This document shows positions 12,868 to 24,200 of a stretch of DNA of 64,000 nucleotides, one piece after another (within the stretch, counting starts at the first letter, position 1; the number at the start of each line of letters is the position of its first letter). The translations under genes and the position numbers were made by a program. The notes beneath the pieces are model-generated. The model did not search any database. It had not been told where the DNA came from and saw nothing but the letters and a program-made list of their open reading frames with translations. Source of the stretch: Tagetes erecta (taxonomy: Eukaryota; Streptophyta; Magnoliopsida; Asterales; Asteraceae); the NCBI GenBank assembly GCA_030867185.1, contig CM061493.1:10323001-10387000 (forward strand), written 5' to 3'.

Positions 12868-12882
12868 AAAATCTGTTTTAAG
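12868..12882 (-). promoter_or_regulatory. Candidate primer-binding/self-annealing site of the LARD
   Basis: Two bases inside the 5' LTR boundary the element-sense sequence is CTTAAAACAGATTTT. It is not the usual TGGTATCAGAGC. Fourteen of its bases are perfectly complementary to a site inside the LTR (13208-13221). Intramolecular pairing, as in self-primed Tf1-type elements, is a possible reading. Confidence 0.45.
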
Positions 12883-12884
12883 TT

Positions 12885-13622
12885 TGTTGGAAATAGTTCA
12901 CTTTTATTAAAATAATTAACTGAATATTATAACGATACTCTCGTTATACTTGGGAAATTCACTAGTACATTACTTTTACAAACCCAAATGAGAAATACAT
13001 ATAAAGAAGAAATTACACAAATGCAAACCGTTTTAATCAATAAAATATCCATAAACTTTTGGGTCGTCCACACGTCTAGTGTCATCACCTTCGTCTATAT
13101 GTTCCTTGAACTAAATATTCATGTTCTTGACTCCAACTCTGTTAACTGCAAAACTAATCAAAATAACGTTAATGGTTATGGTTGAGGCACGTGTTCAACA
13201 CGCTTCCCTTAAAACAGATTTCGCGCCTCCTCTAAGACGAACGCGTCTGTCTCCCAGGGTACAACAACTGGAACAGTATGTGTACTGCCGGATATGAACC
13301 CGCACCCGAGGTTGCATTGTATAAGATGTTGTTATGATGTGTATATGGAAATGATAATAAGTTCATGTTGGATCAAAGAGAACTAATCTCTATGAAAAAA
13401 TTATTCTTCTCTCTTCAAAGTTAGACACAAAGCCTACAACTTATAACATAAGGGTGAGTGGAAGATCACACTTAATAAGCCACTTTTAATTAGATATTAA
13501 ACCATCTAATTAAAACTAATCAAGTGTAATCAAAGACTCTACTTAAGAGTCTCTCTTTAATTAACCACATAAAATAATTATAATAAATTAATATCCATTC
13601 ATAATTATCAAATTTTCCAACA
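12885..13622 (-). repeat. 5' LTR of the LARD
   Basis: 738 bp. A TATA-like TTATAC in element sense lies near 13318. The complement of the candidate primer site is at 13208-13221, element position about 402-415. Confidence 0.92.
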
Positions 13623-13627
13623 AAATC

Positions 13628-16307
13628 CACTAGACTCCAAGTGTCATTTTTCTCGATTGATTTTATTTCTGCGTCCATGGCCACTCTCCAGTGTTCTATT
13701 CCAGATGCTTCCTCATACGTAACAGGATCAGAATCGGCAAAAAGAGCGAAATCAGAATACTTTGTTTCAATTTTTGGAGCCTCAGCCATGATATCGTCAA
13801 GGTGTCTCATTTTGATTGGTGTAGGCAGACTTTGTGTAGTTGAAGGGGAGGAATGTGATGAAACTGTAAGATTACTAATCGTTGCTGGATCACCATTATT
13901 TGATTGTGGAGATGATAGTGGAGTGTGTGGTTCTTGAATTGGTTCAGTATTTGACTGTGTGTCTTCTTCTAAGTCAATTATTTGAATGTTATCATTTTCT
14001 TGTGTGAATTCTGAATATTTACTGTGTTCATCAAAGATAACGTCTCTACTAATGATGATTTTCTTGGTAAGTGGGTTGTAGAGCTTATAGGCTTTGGATT
14101 GTTCACTATATCCTACGAATATTGTTTTTTCAGATTTGTCATCTAATTTTCCTCTTTTCTGATCGGGTATGTGTACATATGCTGTGGAACCAAAGATTTT
14201 AAGGTGTGCGATGGATGGTTTGTTTCCACTCCATGCTTCATGTGGTGTTTGATTTCTTAAGCCTGACGTGGGAGTTCGATTGATTATGTAACTTGCACAT
14301 TCTACCCCTTCAGCCCAGTATTCATTTGGTAGGTTTTTATTTTTAAGCATGCATCGTACCATTTCCATAATTGTTCTATTTTTTCGTTCTGCGACACCGT
14401 TCTGTTATGGTGTGTAACGTGTAGTAAGTTGGTGATGTATACCTTCTTTTGCTAAATAGCTTGTGAATTCATTGCTTAAATACTCCCCCCCTCTATCGGA
14501 TCTGATTGTTTTTATAAGGAGGCCGCTTTGTCTTTCAACTAGTGCTTTAAAAATTTTGAAATACTCAAATGTTTGTGATTTCTCTTTTAGAAAATATACC
14601 CATAGTTTTCTAGAAAGATCGTCAATAAATGTAAGGATGTACCTATTTCCTTTTATAGATGGTGTTCTCATCGGTCCACATAAGTCAGTATGTACTAATT
14701 CTAAGCATTCGTTGGCCCTCCATGCTTGGGTTGTTGGAAAGGGTGTTCTAACCTGTTTTCCTAGTAAGCATTCCTAGTAAGCAGCTTTCACATATAGACG
14801 TTGATGTAGATAGATGTGGTAGGCCATGAACTAAATTGTATTTTTTTAAGATGTTTAAAGATTTAATGTTTAAGTGTCCTAATCGTTTATGCCAGAGCAT
14901 GGTTGTATCATCTAAGGTTGTCTTAAATGCGAATGAGTCGTTTTCTTGAAATCTAAAGGCAAACATTCTATTTGGTGTAACTTCTACTGTCCCTAGTGTG
15001 TAAACTTCTTGATTTTGTATTGTGCATACTCCTTGTTTAAAATTTACCTCAAATCCCTTTTGCATTAGTTGGCCAACACTTATAAGATTATGCTTTAGTT
15101 CTGGTATATAGTATACATCTTGTATTGTACGATTACCTAGTTTTGTATTGACTTGAATTTCTCCAATTCCATGGATTTTTAGTATTTTGTTGTCTCCGGT
15201 TCTTACTTCTTTATTATATGTCTCATCAAGTTTTATAAACAACTTTCTTTCCCCTATCATGTGATTACTGCATCCACTGTCAATAAACCACCGTTGGTTT
15301 GTGTTATCTTCCTGAACTGCAAGGATCATGAACATTGTGTCTTCTTCTTCATGTTCGTATTCTTGTGCTATGAATGATGTTCCTCTTCTTTGATCAGCAA
15401 TACGTTTCCTACATGCTCTAGCAATGTGTCCATTTTTCTTACAATAGTGACATTGTGTTTGACTGTTTTGTCTGAAAGGTTGTGTTGAATTGTTTTGTCT
15501 AAATGGTTGTCTTCCCTTATATGTGGTTAAGGTCGTGTTTCCTTGTTCAACATTTTCAGACTTGTAAGTATTAGATTGTGACCATGGTCTTGATGTTTGA
15601 CCGTAGGTATTAGTGTTATTATTGTTGGTTTGTATTTGTAGACTGTAGTGCTTGATCATTTGTGTATGATGTGGAAGCATCGAATTGTCGTATTCTCAAT
15701 TCATGTGATTGTAGTGTTGCTAATAGAGATTCTATTGAAAATGTGGATAAATCTTTTGATTCCTCTATGGCTACAACAACATGTTCAAATCTTCTAGTTA
15801 AACTTCTAAGCATTTTCTCTACAACTCGTCTATCTAGTATATCATCCCCATTGATTCTTAATTGATTCACTAAGGCCGTTACACGATGGTAAAATTCTTC
15901 TATATTTTCTGATTCATTCATTCTTAAATTATCAAAATCACAGCGAAGGGTTTGTAATCTTACTGTTTTGATGCGTTACTCCCCCCTGTATGATTTGTAT
16001 ATGAGATCCCAGGCTTCTTTTGACGTTTTTGAAGCCGAAATCCTCTCCAAAATGACATGATCAACAAACTGATATATATATATAGTAGTGCCTTTCGGTC
16101 CTTCTTCTTGTTTTCCCTGCGTTCATTGGTCTCTATAATTGACAATTGACTAGATTCTGATGTTGGTTCTTGATAGCCTTCTTGCACCATATTCCATAGA
16201 TCTTGTGATTCAAACAAAACTTTCATTTGAATACTCCATAGATTATAGTTTCTTCCGTTCAGTTTTTCAATTGTTGGATGAAACACAGAATTGTTTTGCG
16301 ATGCCAT
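13628..16307 (-). pseudogene. Copia gag, protease, integrase and RT start, broken
   Basis: Gag starts at 16307 (MASQNNSVFHPTIEKLNG...LWSIQMKVL). A frameshift near 15960 is followed by the rest of Gag, then the zinc knuckle CHYCKKNGHIARAC (about 15420-15450) and the protease active site WFIDSGCSNHM (about 15280). GAG-pre-integrase follows (LWHKRLGHLN), then CESCLLG. A short duplication at 14758-14782 (CTAGTAAGCATTC repeated) shifts the frame. Integrase follows (LTFIDDLSRKLWVYFLKEKS, SDRGGEY), with a TAA replacing a sense codon in TP*QNGVAER (about 14404). The integrase tail and RT start (EHWRVAMDAEIKSIEKNDTWSLVD) run into the LARD insertion at 13627. Confidence 0.88.
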
Positions 16308-16663
16308 GTGAGATAGATTTCTGAATATGTTTCACTGTATTGGTTTGATTTTAGAAAGAAATCAAAGTCTTGATTTTCGTTTGATACCTCTGTTGGTTTT
16401 GAATCCGATTGCGAACCCCTTGATAGCGTTTTCTGGATTTTGTGATTTCGTTGTTGCGTGTAAATCTCTTATAATTGATCGATTTCACTAACCGTAAATC
16501 ACTGATGATGATTGTATGATTTGATCTTGTGAAGCGACTGAATGATGATGATGATTGAATAGCGATGATGGTCGATTCCTGTTTTTTTTTTGTTTGAAAA
16601 TTGATCGGATGGTGTTGATGATTGATTGATCACGAAAAAAAAAATTGGATGTAGATTATCCTG

Positions 16664-16676
16664 TGCTCTGATACCA
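16664..16676 (-). other. Primer-binding site of the copia element
   Basis: The minus-strand TGGTATCAGAGCA lies three bases from the 5' LTR end. It is the standard plant copia site for initiator Met-tRNA. Confidence 0.85.
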
Positions 16677-16679
16677 CTA

Positions 16680-16825
16680 TGTTGTGATAATCAGAATATG
16701 TGATTTCTTGATTGAATACAAAGTTATACATACATATATATAGTCACGATAATAACTAACTAACCGACCCTACTTAACAATATAATAACATACATATATA
16801 CATATATTCTAACATAGTTCTAATA
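16680..16825 (-). repeat. 5' LTR of the copia element
   Basis: 146 bp, followed by the TSD copy GAGCT at 16826-16830. See the element entry for orientation and ends. Confidence 0.92.
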
Positions 16826-16830
16826 GAGCT

Positions 16831-17953
16831 ATGCAATAACACGACATATAAAAATTGACGGGGAGATAATACATGACGCTATGAATATACTGATGTATGT
16901 GTGTAAAATAAAAGGGGTTTAAGAATAGAATAACTAATGTAAAAATAATTTTTTCCTAATTACATTTTGACCTAAAGTCATCATCCCTTTTGCTTTACTA
17001 AAATGCCTTGTTTTTCTATTGTTTTTAAATAAGCATTTCAAATAAGATAATTTTTTAATGGACTTATTTTTACTTGTGACAACAAATGTAAAAAAAGTTT
17101 TTACTTACTTAGTCACAACAAATGCAAAAAAAGTTTTAACTTAAAAGCTTTTAATCTTGCACTTCCAAATTTTAAAAATTTAAGTTTAACTCATGTAATA
17201 TATATAATATACGTTTTTAATTTAATTGTTATTTACTATCTTATTTTTTCTTCAATAACTTATGTTCATTTGCTTTAAAAAAACTAATTTGTTTTTGTGT
17301 CTAATTTATTTTTATTGATGTCACCATATAAGTTTTATTAAAAACAAAACTTTATTTAAAATTTGACCCTTTTAAATATCGTAGGTTTTCACTTGATACT
17401 TCTTAACCTCGTCGGATAAGTTTTGTTAATGACGTGGAGTCTTGTGCGCATTTGCTAAAGCCGGCTACACAGGTTCTACTTTGGAGGAGGGTGACCAACC
17501 GTGTTTTATCATTAATATAATTTCTTCTAAACTTTTTATTTTTTTATTTTATTTAACCTTGTAATATCCAACACACAATACATTTTTCTATTTATGTTTC
17601 GATTTACAAACACAGCCCGCCACCACTTCACAAGTTTTTTCCAATATATTTTATCACATTAATATCATCTTCATTACATGTGTAATAATATTTATAGACA
17701 CGTAGCATCTCACAAGCTTAATGTAAAAAGAAAAAAACTAAATATATCTTGTTTAAAGAGGTGTAAAATATTTTTAATGAAGTATTATTATCCTAAACAT
17801 CTAGTGTGTTTAAAAATTCAAAGGCGGGCAAAATTCAAAATTTTAGAACATAGGCTCCTATTTCTATTTCCATTTCTAATTTACCAAATATCTGATTATC
17901 AAACTTCCAGATTTAATCAACTTCATCCAATTTCTTTTGATTTTGAGACTAAG
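16831..17953 (+). promoter_or_regulatory. AT-rich upstream region of the F-box gene
   Basis: No gene is seen. It must hold the F-box promoter. A CT-rich stretch and the AAG|GTACG donor candidate at 17953/17954 suggest that a 5' UTR exon ends here. No clear TATA box could be singled out in such AT-rich DNA. Confidence 0.35.
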
Positions 17954-18356
17954 GTACGATTGTTTCACGTTTCTTGATTTTCATACTTTATGTGCATTTA
18001 GGTACAGTTTCTTTTTTGAATTTGGGCTTCAATCCCTTGCAAATTCATTGGATCCATCATAATCCCTATTGTTTACTTCGTGCATTATGTTGTTTGGTTC
18101 ATTTGAGATTTTCAATTACAACTTTCTGATGTTTCCTTTTTGAAAATTCACTTAATTTTGTAAAATCTGATTGAATGTTGCAAATGTGAAGTGAAATGAT
18201 TAACAGATACTCATATCAATCATAAGATTGTATTTTGTTTGTTATGATATGTTATGTACATGATCTTTGGCGTTTGTTTCTTGAAAAATGAGATTTGAAT
18301 TTAGTTTTAAGTTTGAATTTTGAGCTGACCACCAAGTGTTTGATGAAATTCCCCAG
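17954..18356 (+). other. Possible 5' UTR intron of the F-box gene
   Basis: The donor AAG|GTACG is at 17953/17954 and the acceptor ATTCCCCAG|AG ends at 18356, three bases before the ATG. The interior is T-rich, as plant introns are. This is an inference without transcript data. Confidence 0.4.
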
Positions 18357-18359
18357 AGA

Positions 18360-19830
18360 ATGGACACGCTGCCTGATGCTGTTGTTCAGTACATTTTGTC
18401 AACTCTAAACAATGCCAAGGATGTGGCGTCGTGTAATTGTGTATCCAAGAAGTGGAAAGACTCGATGCCTTACGTTAAAAGCCTTTACTTCCCTCGTAGC
18501 ATCTTTGACAACTTAAAAAGTGGCCAAACTTCTGACTGTATTGTGATGCAAATGCTTGCGTCTACTATTCAACTGGAAGATCTTGTGGTTTACTGTCCCT
18601 TTACTAGGGCAGGGTTGGCTTCATGGCTGTTCGTTTTGGGACCCTCGTTGAAAAATCTTGAGCTTCGAATGGATAATCTTGTTGATCAGAATGTGACAAT
18701 TGAAAATCCAACTAAAGTTGAATGCTTACAATATGCAAGAAACCTGGAGTCGTTAAGACTTTGGGGTGTGCTAATGGTCAATGCCCCAAAATGGGACACG
18801 TTTCAAAGACTTCAAAATCTTGAAATAGTAGGAGCAAAGTTGGAGGATTTGGCCTTGACTGAGGCACTTAGAGCAACTCCTAACTTAACACATCTTCTAC
18901 TTCTTGGTTGTGAGGGTTTAAGGACTGTTTGGATTGAGCTTCTTCATCTTGTGCATTGCAAACTTGATTTTTATGGTTCGGGTAGCTGCTCGCTCACTCT
19001 CACAGCACCAAAGATTGAGTATCTTGAGATTCAAGGCTGTAGTTTGATCAGGGTGCGTGAGACTAATTTCTTAAAGAATCTTTCCCTTGCAAACAATGCT
19101 GGTAAGTTTTCAACTTTGAAGATCATCCTTAAATGTTTTATTTTTCCGAGTCTGAAGTTGATTTGGATTTGTGGGTCTTGTTTGTTTTTGATGTTAAGAA
19201 AATGAGATGCGATTATGGATCTTGTTGATTGCAGGGAGAGTTTACATGGTTGACTTTGGTAAGCTCACGGCACTTGAATCATTATCAATTAGAGGTGTTC
19301 AATGGTGTTGGGATGCAATAAACAAAATACTTCAACTTGCAAGTGAAGTGCAAAATCTTTACATGAAGGTTGAATTCACTGGAGATTTTGAAGCTCTTCT
19401 CCCCTTTCCCGAGATTGATTTTGTTGACTTTTTCAAAAGTCATCCCAAGCTCAAAATATTTGACATACATGGTGCCATGTTTGCTGCTCTATGCCAGAAG
19501 AACAGCCTTAAGAATGTGAGTGTTAAAAGAAACACAAATACTTTCTAAAACAAGAATCTTTATTCATGAACCGTGTTTTTACCGATTTTTCAGGTGGATT
19601 CAAGTTTCAGGATTCCTTGCCTTGAAGAGGTGGTGATCACCGTGAGATCACCGTTAAATGCTGAACAGAAAATGAACACACTGGAGTCTTTGGTGCAGTT
19701 TGCAAAGAAGTTAAAGAAGTTGAAGATCAGGATACTTGGGATGAAAAGTGGCCACAGCAGTGCTGATGATTTTTTTGAAGAGATATGCAGGTTTAGATAT
19801 ATGAACCCGAATTTAATCTCAATAGCATAG
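18360..19830 (+). CDS. F-box/LRR-type protein, At1g10780-like (3 exons)
   Basis: Coding exons are 18360-19101, 19235-19515 and 19594-19830 (TAG), giving 419 aa. Introns are GT-AG (GGTAAG...TTGCAG and GTGAGT...TTTCAG) and rejoin in frame as NNAG-RVYMVDF and NSLKN-VDSSF. The N-terminus (residues 1-45, MDTLPDAVVQYILSTL...ASCNCVSKKWKDS) is an F-box, the Skp1-binding part of SCF ubiquitin ligases. The remainder is leucine-rich RNI-like repeats (LRLWGVLMV, LEIVGAKLEDLAL) for substrate binding. Length and blocks such as SIRGVQWCWDAI and HGAMFAALCQKNSLK match the Arabidopsis protein At1g10780 as I know that family. The start is the ATG at 18360; an upstream in-frame GTG is not needed. No lesion is seen, so the gene looks functional. 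The substrate is unknown. Confidence 0.9.
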
Positions 19831-21273
19831 AACTGTCTTTTTTACCCATATTCATTGCAAAAAGCAATTTAGATGTTTTGAGTAAAACTTTGTTTACCCT
19901 TAAATTATTTTGATGTTGACATTCTTATATGCGGTTTCAAGTTTCAAGCGCAAATTAATTCAATTGTGCAAATGAGGGAGGTTGAGGTTTGTTTTTGAAA
20001 AACTTGTATGGTGCCATGTCCAAATTGGCCATGATTTTGTTACCAATTGCAATGTTATACTTGTAGAGTAATAATATTCACCAAATCTTAAGACTCAAAC
20101 GCGCTCACAAAGTTCAAAGACCGTTTCTTTGTTGATCTGTTGTGCTGTGAGTTTCATGTTTTAAAGAATCTGTATAAAGTAACCTTACGACGTTAGCTTC
20201 ATGGTGAACGTACCAAATAGTGTTTTTCCATGAATTAGATTCCCTTAAGTCACAAAATTCTAAGATGACACTTCTCTATGTCACTACAAGTAGCATAATG
20301 CAACTTTATGGTTTCCTTCGATTTTTGTAACGACTACTTGACTGCTTCTTGATGCTCTTTTCCTTGAATATACATGAATTTGCTAACAATTAGTGCATGA
20401 ACTATATTTGAAAAATGGGTATGGTGGTTCCATTCTGTTCTCATTGAGGACATGGCGTCCCCAAGGTGTACTATAGGCGTATGCTGGTTCGGCGTATGCA
20501 TATTCCAAAATTTTTCATATTTATCTCAAACAATGTTTCCATACATTATACCAATGCATTTTATAGTTATAAGTGACATAATGCATATTATATGTGTATT
20601 AGACCACTTGTATGTCAAATTTAAACCTAGTAGGAAGGTTTTTACCTGCAATACCCAAGGGAGATTTGTTGATGTCAATGTTGAAGTACATTTTATTCGA
20701 ACACCCAAGCGAATTTAATTAACCTCACCTACGTAAGTCTTACGTATCAACTTTACAACATACTAATTCATATAACTCATCATTAAAAATCAAGTCAAAC
20801 TATAGAATTCATGAATTGGACGGAAATTTATATTAATCCGTTAATATAACAAGTAAATAATAACGTATTCTTTTGCAGCAGTTAAATAGCTGTAGTTTGT
20901 TCTGACCCGGAAAAGAATCTTTGTTTTCTACTTTTCTTAGCGCTTTGATTCGAACCTAACACCCATGACCCTTGAAGTATTGTTCACATGTCCTACATAA
21001 TACTTTGTATTGAATGGAACAAAGTAAAAAAATGGTCTAAAGGGTACATGGGAACAATGATCAAGGCATTATTACTTCTTTTCCCTACAAAACACATGGA
21101 AGAAAAAATTCTACAAAACTGCACCATTATTTTCTGTGACAAAAAAAAAAGAGAGAATAGTATGATGTCTAGATCATCAGGTCCTATTTTTAAAACAAAA
21201 GAGAATATATTTCGACCGCATAGTAGCACTGAAATGAGGCTCTCCACAAACCGAGAGGTTTGATGTATAGAAC
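19831..21273. other. Intergenic DNA between convergent F-box and GDI genes
   Basis: It holds the 3' flanks of both genes, which converge. A B-box-like GGTTCGAATC occurs on the minus strand near 20950. The short frames at 20452 and 20988 show no recognisable motif and I do not call them genes. Confidence 0.5.
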
Positions 21274-24200
21274 TTATGCTTCGCTACCACCAGCACTAGC
21301 GGCACTCAGGTCCACAGAAAGGTTAAGTTCCTTGAAGAGCACAAAGAACAAACGTGTTAGAATGCTTTAAATAATACATTTTTAGGTAGCTTTGAAGCGA
21401 AAAAAGCTGTTTGGAACTAACTATAGTCAAATACGTATGAAAACATAAGACAAATGTTTGAGAAAAGGAAATGCATTGGGCCATTTCAAGAATGTTCAGA
21501 TGGTTTGTTTTCTCCACGGGAGACAAATTGACCGAGTTGGAAAGGGTTCATGTTAAAATGGGTCACGCCAGGCTGACCTTTAAGCATTTTTATCTTACTT
21601 TTACTATAAGCAATTAGCGCATTACATATTTATAAAACGTATATTCTAACAAGAACCGTATAACTTTCTGAAATAAACGATATTTGAAGTTATAAGTACT
21701 AAAAGTACACTTTTGGCACTTTCCAACCCGTTGGACCCGCTAGGGAAATGTCCTAACTTATATTGATGGGTTCTTGGGTTGAAATTGGCACATCTAATCT
21801 ACACCCAAAGAACAACAAACATGTGCAGTATGCTACAGCACCATGTTCCTTAGTTTCTTTTGTAAGTTGGATAAATCATGTTTGATTCTAAATAGGCAGG
21901 AAAGTGGTCTAAAACAAACAGGCATCTTAGTTTAGGCGTATGAATGAAAAAAAACAAACCTTTCCCGTTATCTTGGTGTACATGGCAAGAACATCTATCA
22001 TCGTTGTCTCAAAGTGTGTGGTTGCATCATAACTCTGCAAGATATATTGTTCAAACCATGGCAGTTCAGTGAAATTAAGTTGGCAAAATGGGTGTAATGG
22101 ATAAAGAATCAAAATGAATTAGTTGTGGTATGAGTCGGGTCGAGTGGAACCATAACAACTTCTGTCCAAGAGTGTAAATATTTCAAAAACTATCAGCTTG
22201 CTAGATATGATTACAAAAGTTATATTATTTGGTGACTTTAGACCCGTGTGCCCTGTTCTACCCGCTTGATCAGTTTCCTTTTTAACAAACTTTTTCTGAC
22301 TTTATCCGCTAAAGCTAAAATGTAACCGAGCCAACGCATTGTTAGTAAATGACTAACATCTATAGGGGATGAAAGGAGTATTTAGTTAATTATCATGAAT
22401 GGTGTGCATGCAAATATCAACCACAAATAGTAAATGTCAACTTACGGTAGATACGAAACAGCTATCAGCATCAGCATCATTTGTTGGTTCAAATCTGTCA
22501 TAAGTTTCATAAAAGATCTCATCTATGGGTCCCAAAAGGTCAACGCCAGGCTTTAATTCGCTCTCAGGATCGTCAGTCTCAGCTTCCGTTGTGACAAATG
22601 CAATGAACTTGCCTTGTGGAGCCACATTGTGTGAATAAGAACAACAAAATAGATACCTGAAGTTATACAGGATCAAGAAAGTTGTTAGATCTTCATTCAG
22701 TTAATGTGATCGTTAGAAAGATGAAGACAAGTCCAAGACTTCAAACATACATGTCTGATTTACGGTTAAGTTGCTTCTGTGGAATAATGACTTGGGCCGA
22801 GTGACAATCGTTTGTATCAGGAATCGGGTGACTCATTATACATATGGCTCTAGCAACTTTCCCAACTTTTTGTACCTGTTTCATGTGGCTCAAATCAAAC
22901 ACTTAAATCTACAAAAAAATGAAAAAAAAAATAAAATGGAAGAAGTTGGAATTAGTTCAAATTATATAAACTTAATTACCTTATCGGGCACATACGAGGG
23001 ATCACATACAACTTTTTTGCATTTAGCAGTTTCGCCATCAGAGGTCACGCCAACCACCTTCCCACTGTCATCAAATTCTACCTGTAGTTCCAGAAATTAT
23101 ATCAACTTCACAAAATAAATATTTATACAAAAGTTTGGTGGATGAGAAAGTACACAGGCTTCAAAGCAATGAGGCCAACATGACTCATGTCTATAATTTA
23201 ATTTTCTGTGTGTAATAAGCTGGTAACACACCTTACATTGTGGCTTGTTAAGCATGTAAGTCCCGCCATAAACTGCACTTAATCGAGCAAATGCCTGCAG
23301 AAGCAGCACTCTATGAATTAAACTGCACTTAGCTGAGGTTTTTATATTTGACGTGTTTGAGCTAAACAACCCATTTTGACCCGTTATAAATATTTCGATC
23401 AAAATTGCCAACATCTAATAGCACACTTCAGGAAACTTGCATGAAATGGAAGTATCAAATATGTTGACAAACCTGTGGCAACTCTCCAAGGCCATACATT
23501 GGGTAAATGTAAGGGGATCCTGATTCGAAACGTGCTAAAGACTCTGCATATAGCTGTAAGGAAGCAAACACAAAGAACACGGAAATGAAATAAATTAACA
23601 AATTTCGACGAGGATATTGGTAACACTCATAATTAAGAAAAATAAAGTAAAACTATTAAAAAAAATGCACCCTGATTCTCTTCACAAAATCAATCGCCGG
23701 CTGTTCCAAATAACTGTCACTGGTATAGAGCGCCAATGCATGACCAATAAACTCAATTGTATCATCCTCAAGACCATATTTACTGCACCAAAAAATGGGA
23801 TTTATGTCAACAATTGTCGAGTCAAGATAGACAGCTGACTCCTTGAGTCAAAACTTACTATACATATCAGTTTTGATGATGATCACAAGGATCATGGAAA
23901 ACTTGGTAACGGAAAATGCAAACGAAAGTGACATTTAAAATTTTACTTCATCAGTGTGACATATTATATAGAACAAAGAGAGCATATTGTGTACCAAATG
24001 AGCTCTTTTGCAGGAATTTTGGTCAAATCCAAACCTTCATGAGATTTAGGATCATTTTCTTCAAAGTCTTGAACATATATGAAAAATTTCCGTGCTCGCC
24101 TTTTTTCAAACAGACCCATAATTGAAGATTTCAGTGCTTCAACGTCAGTTGCTGGAACTTTGTAGATCTATATACCAGTTTATATATATGTCATATGAAA

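Larger units (their letters stand above)
7561..13622 (-). mobile_element. Young LARD-type non-autonomous LTR retrotransposon
   Basis: Two 738-bp LTRs (7561-8298, 12885-13622) differ only at 7699/13023 (A/G). The flanking 5-bp duplication is AAATC (7556-7560, 13623-13627). The LTR ends are inverted TGTTGGAAA...TTTCCAACA. A purine-rich tract (TGTGGGGGATTG in element sense, 8299-8310 region) abuts the left LTR, which sets the orientation as minus. The 4586-bp interior has no reading frame resembling gag or pol on either strand, so the element must borrow proteins in trans. Non-coding interior, long LTRs and high LTR identity fit the LARD class. It sits in the RT of a copia element and, removed with one AAATC, restores the frame VD-LPQKHKP. 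Confidence 0.92.
5973..16825 (-). mobile_element. Ty1-copia retrotransposon (defective), split by a LARD
   Basis: Two 146-bp LTRs (5973-6118 and 16680-16825) are flanked by the 5-bp duplication GAGCT (5968-5972 and 16826-16830). The element lies on the minus strand: the primer site TGGTATCAGAGCA is next to the right LTR and the polypurine tract is next to the left. Read 5'-3' the LTR starts TATTAG and ends CAACA, so the ends are TA...CA rather than TG...CA. The LTRs differ at one position (T/A in CTAAC[T/A]TAG). The coding region has Gag, protease, integrase, RT and RNase H in copia order, with at least six breaks. The insertion 7561-13622 divides the RT. The short LTRs and the Gag start resemble the Ale/Retrofit group, but this placement is an inference. 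Confidence 0.92.

Noticed and set aside
13641..13937. 98-aa plus-strand frame
   Set aside because: Antisense shadow of the copia integrase/RT region.
14463..14777. 104-aa plus-strand frame
   Set aside because: Antisense of the copia integrase on the minus strand.
18336..18359. GTG start extending the F-box protein by 8 residues
   Set aside because: The stretch looks like a 3' splice site (CCCCAG) before the ATG, and the F-box family normally starts at MD(T/S)LPD.
20452..20718. 88-aa plus-strand frame after the F-box gene
   Set aside because: No motif, low-complexity AT-rich content and no gene-like context.
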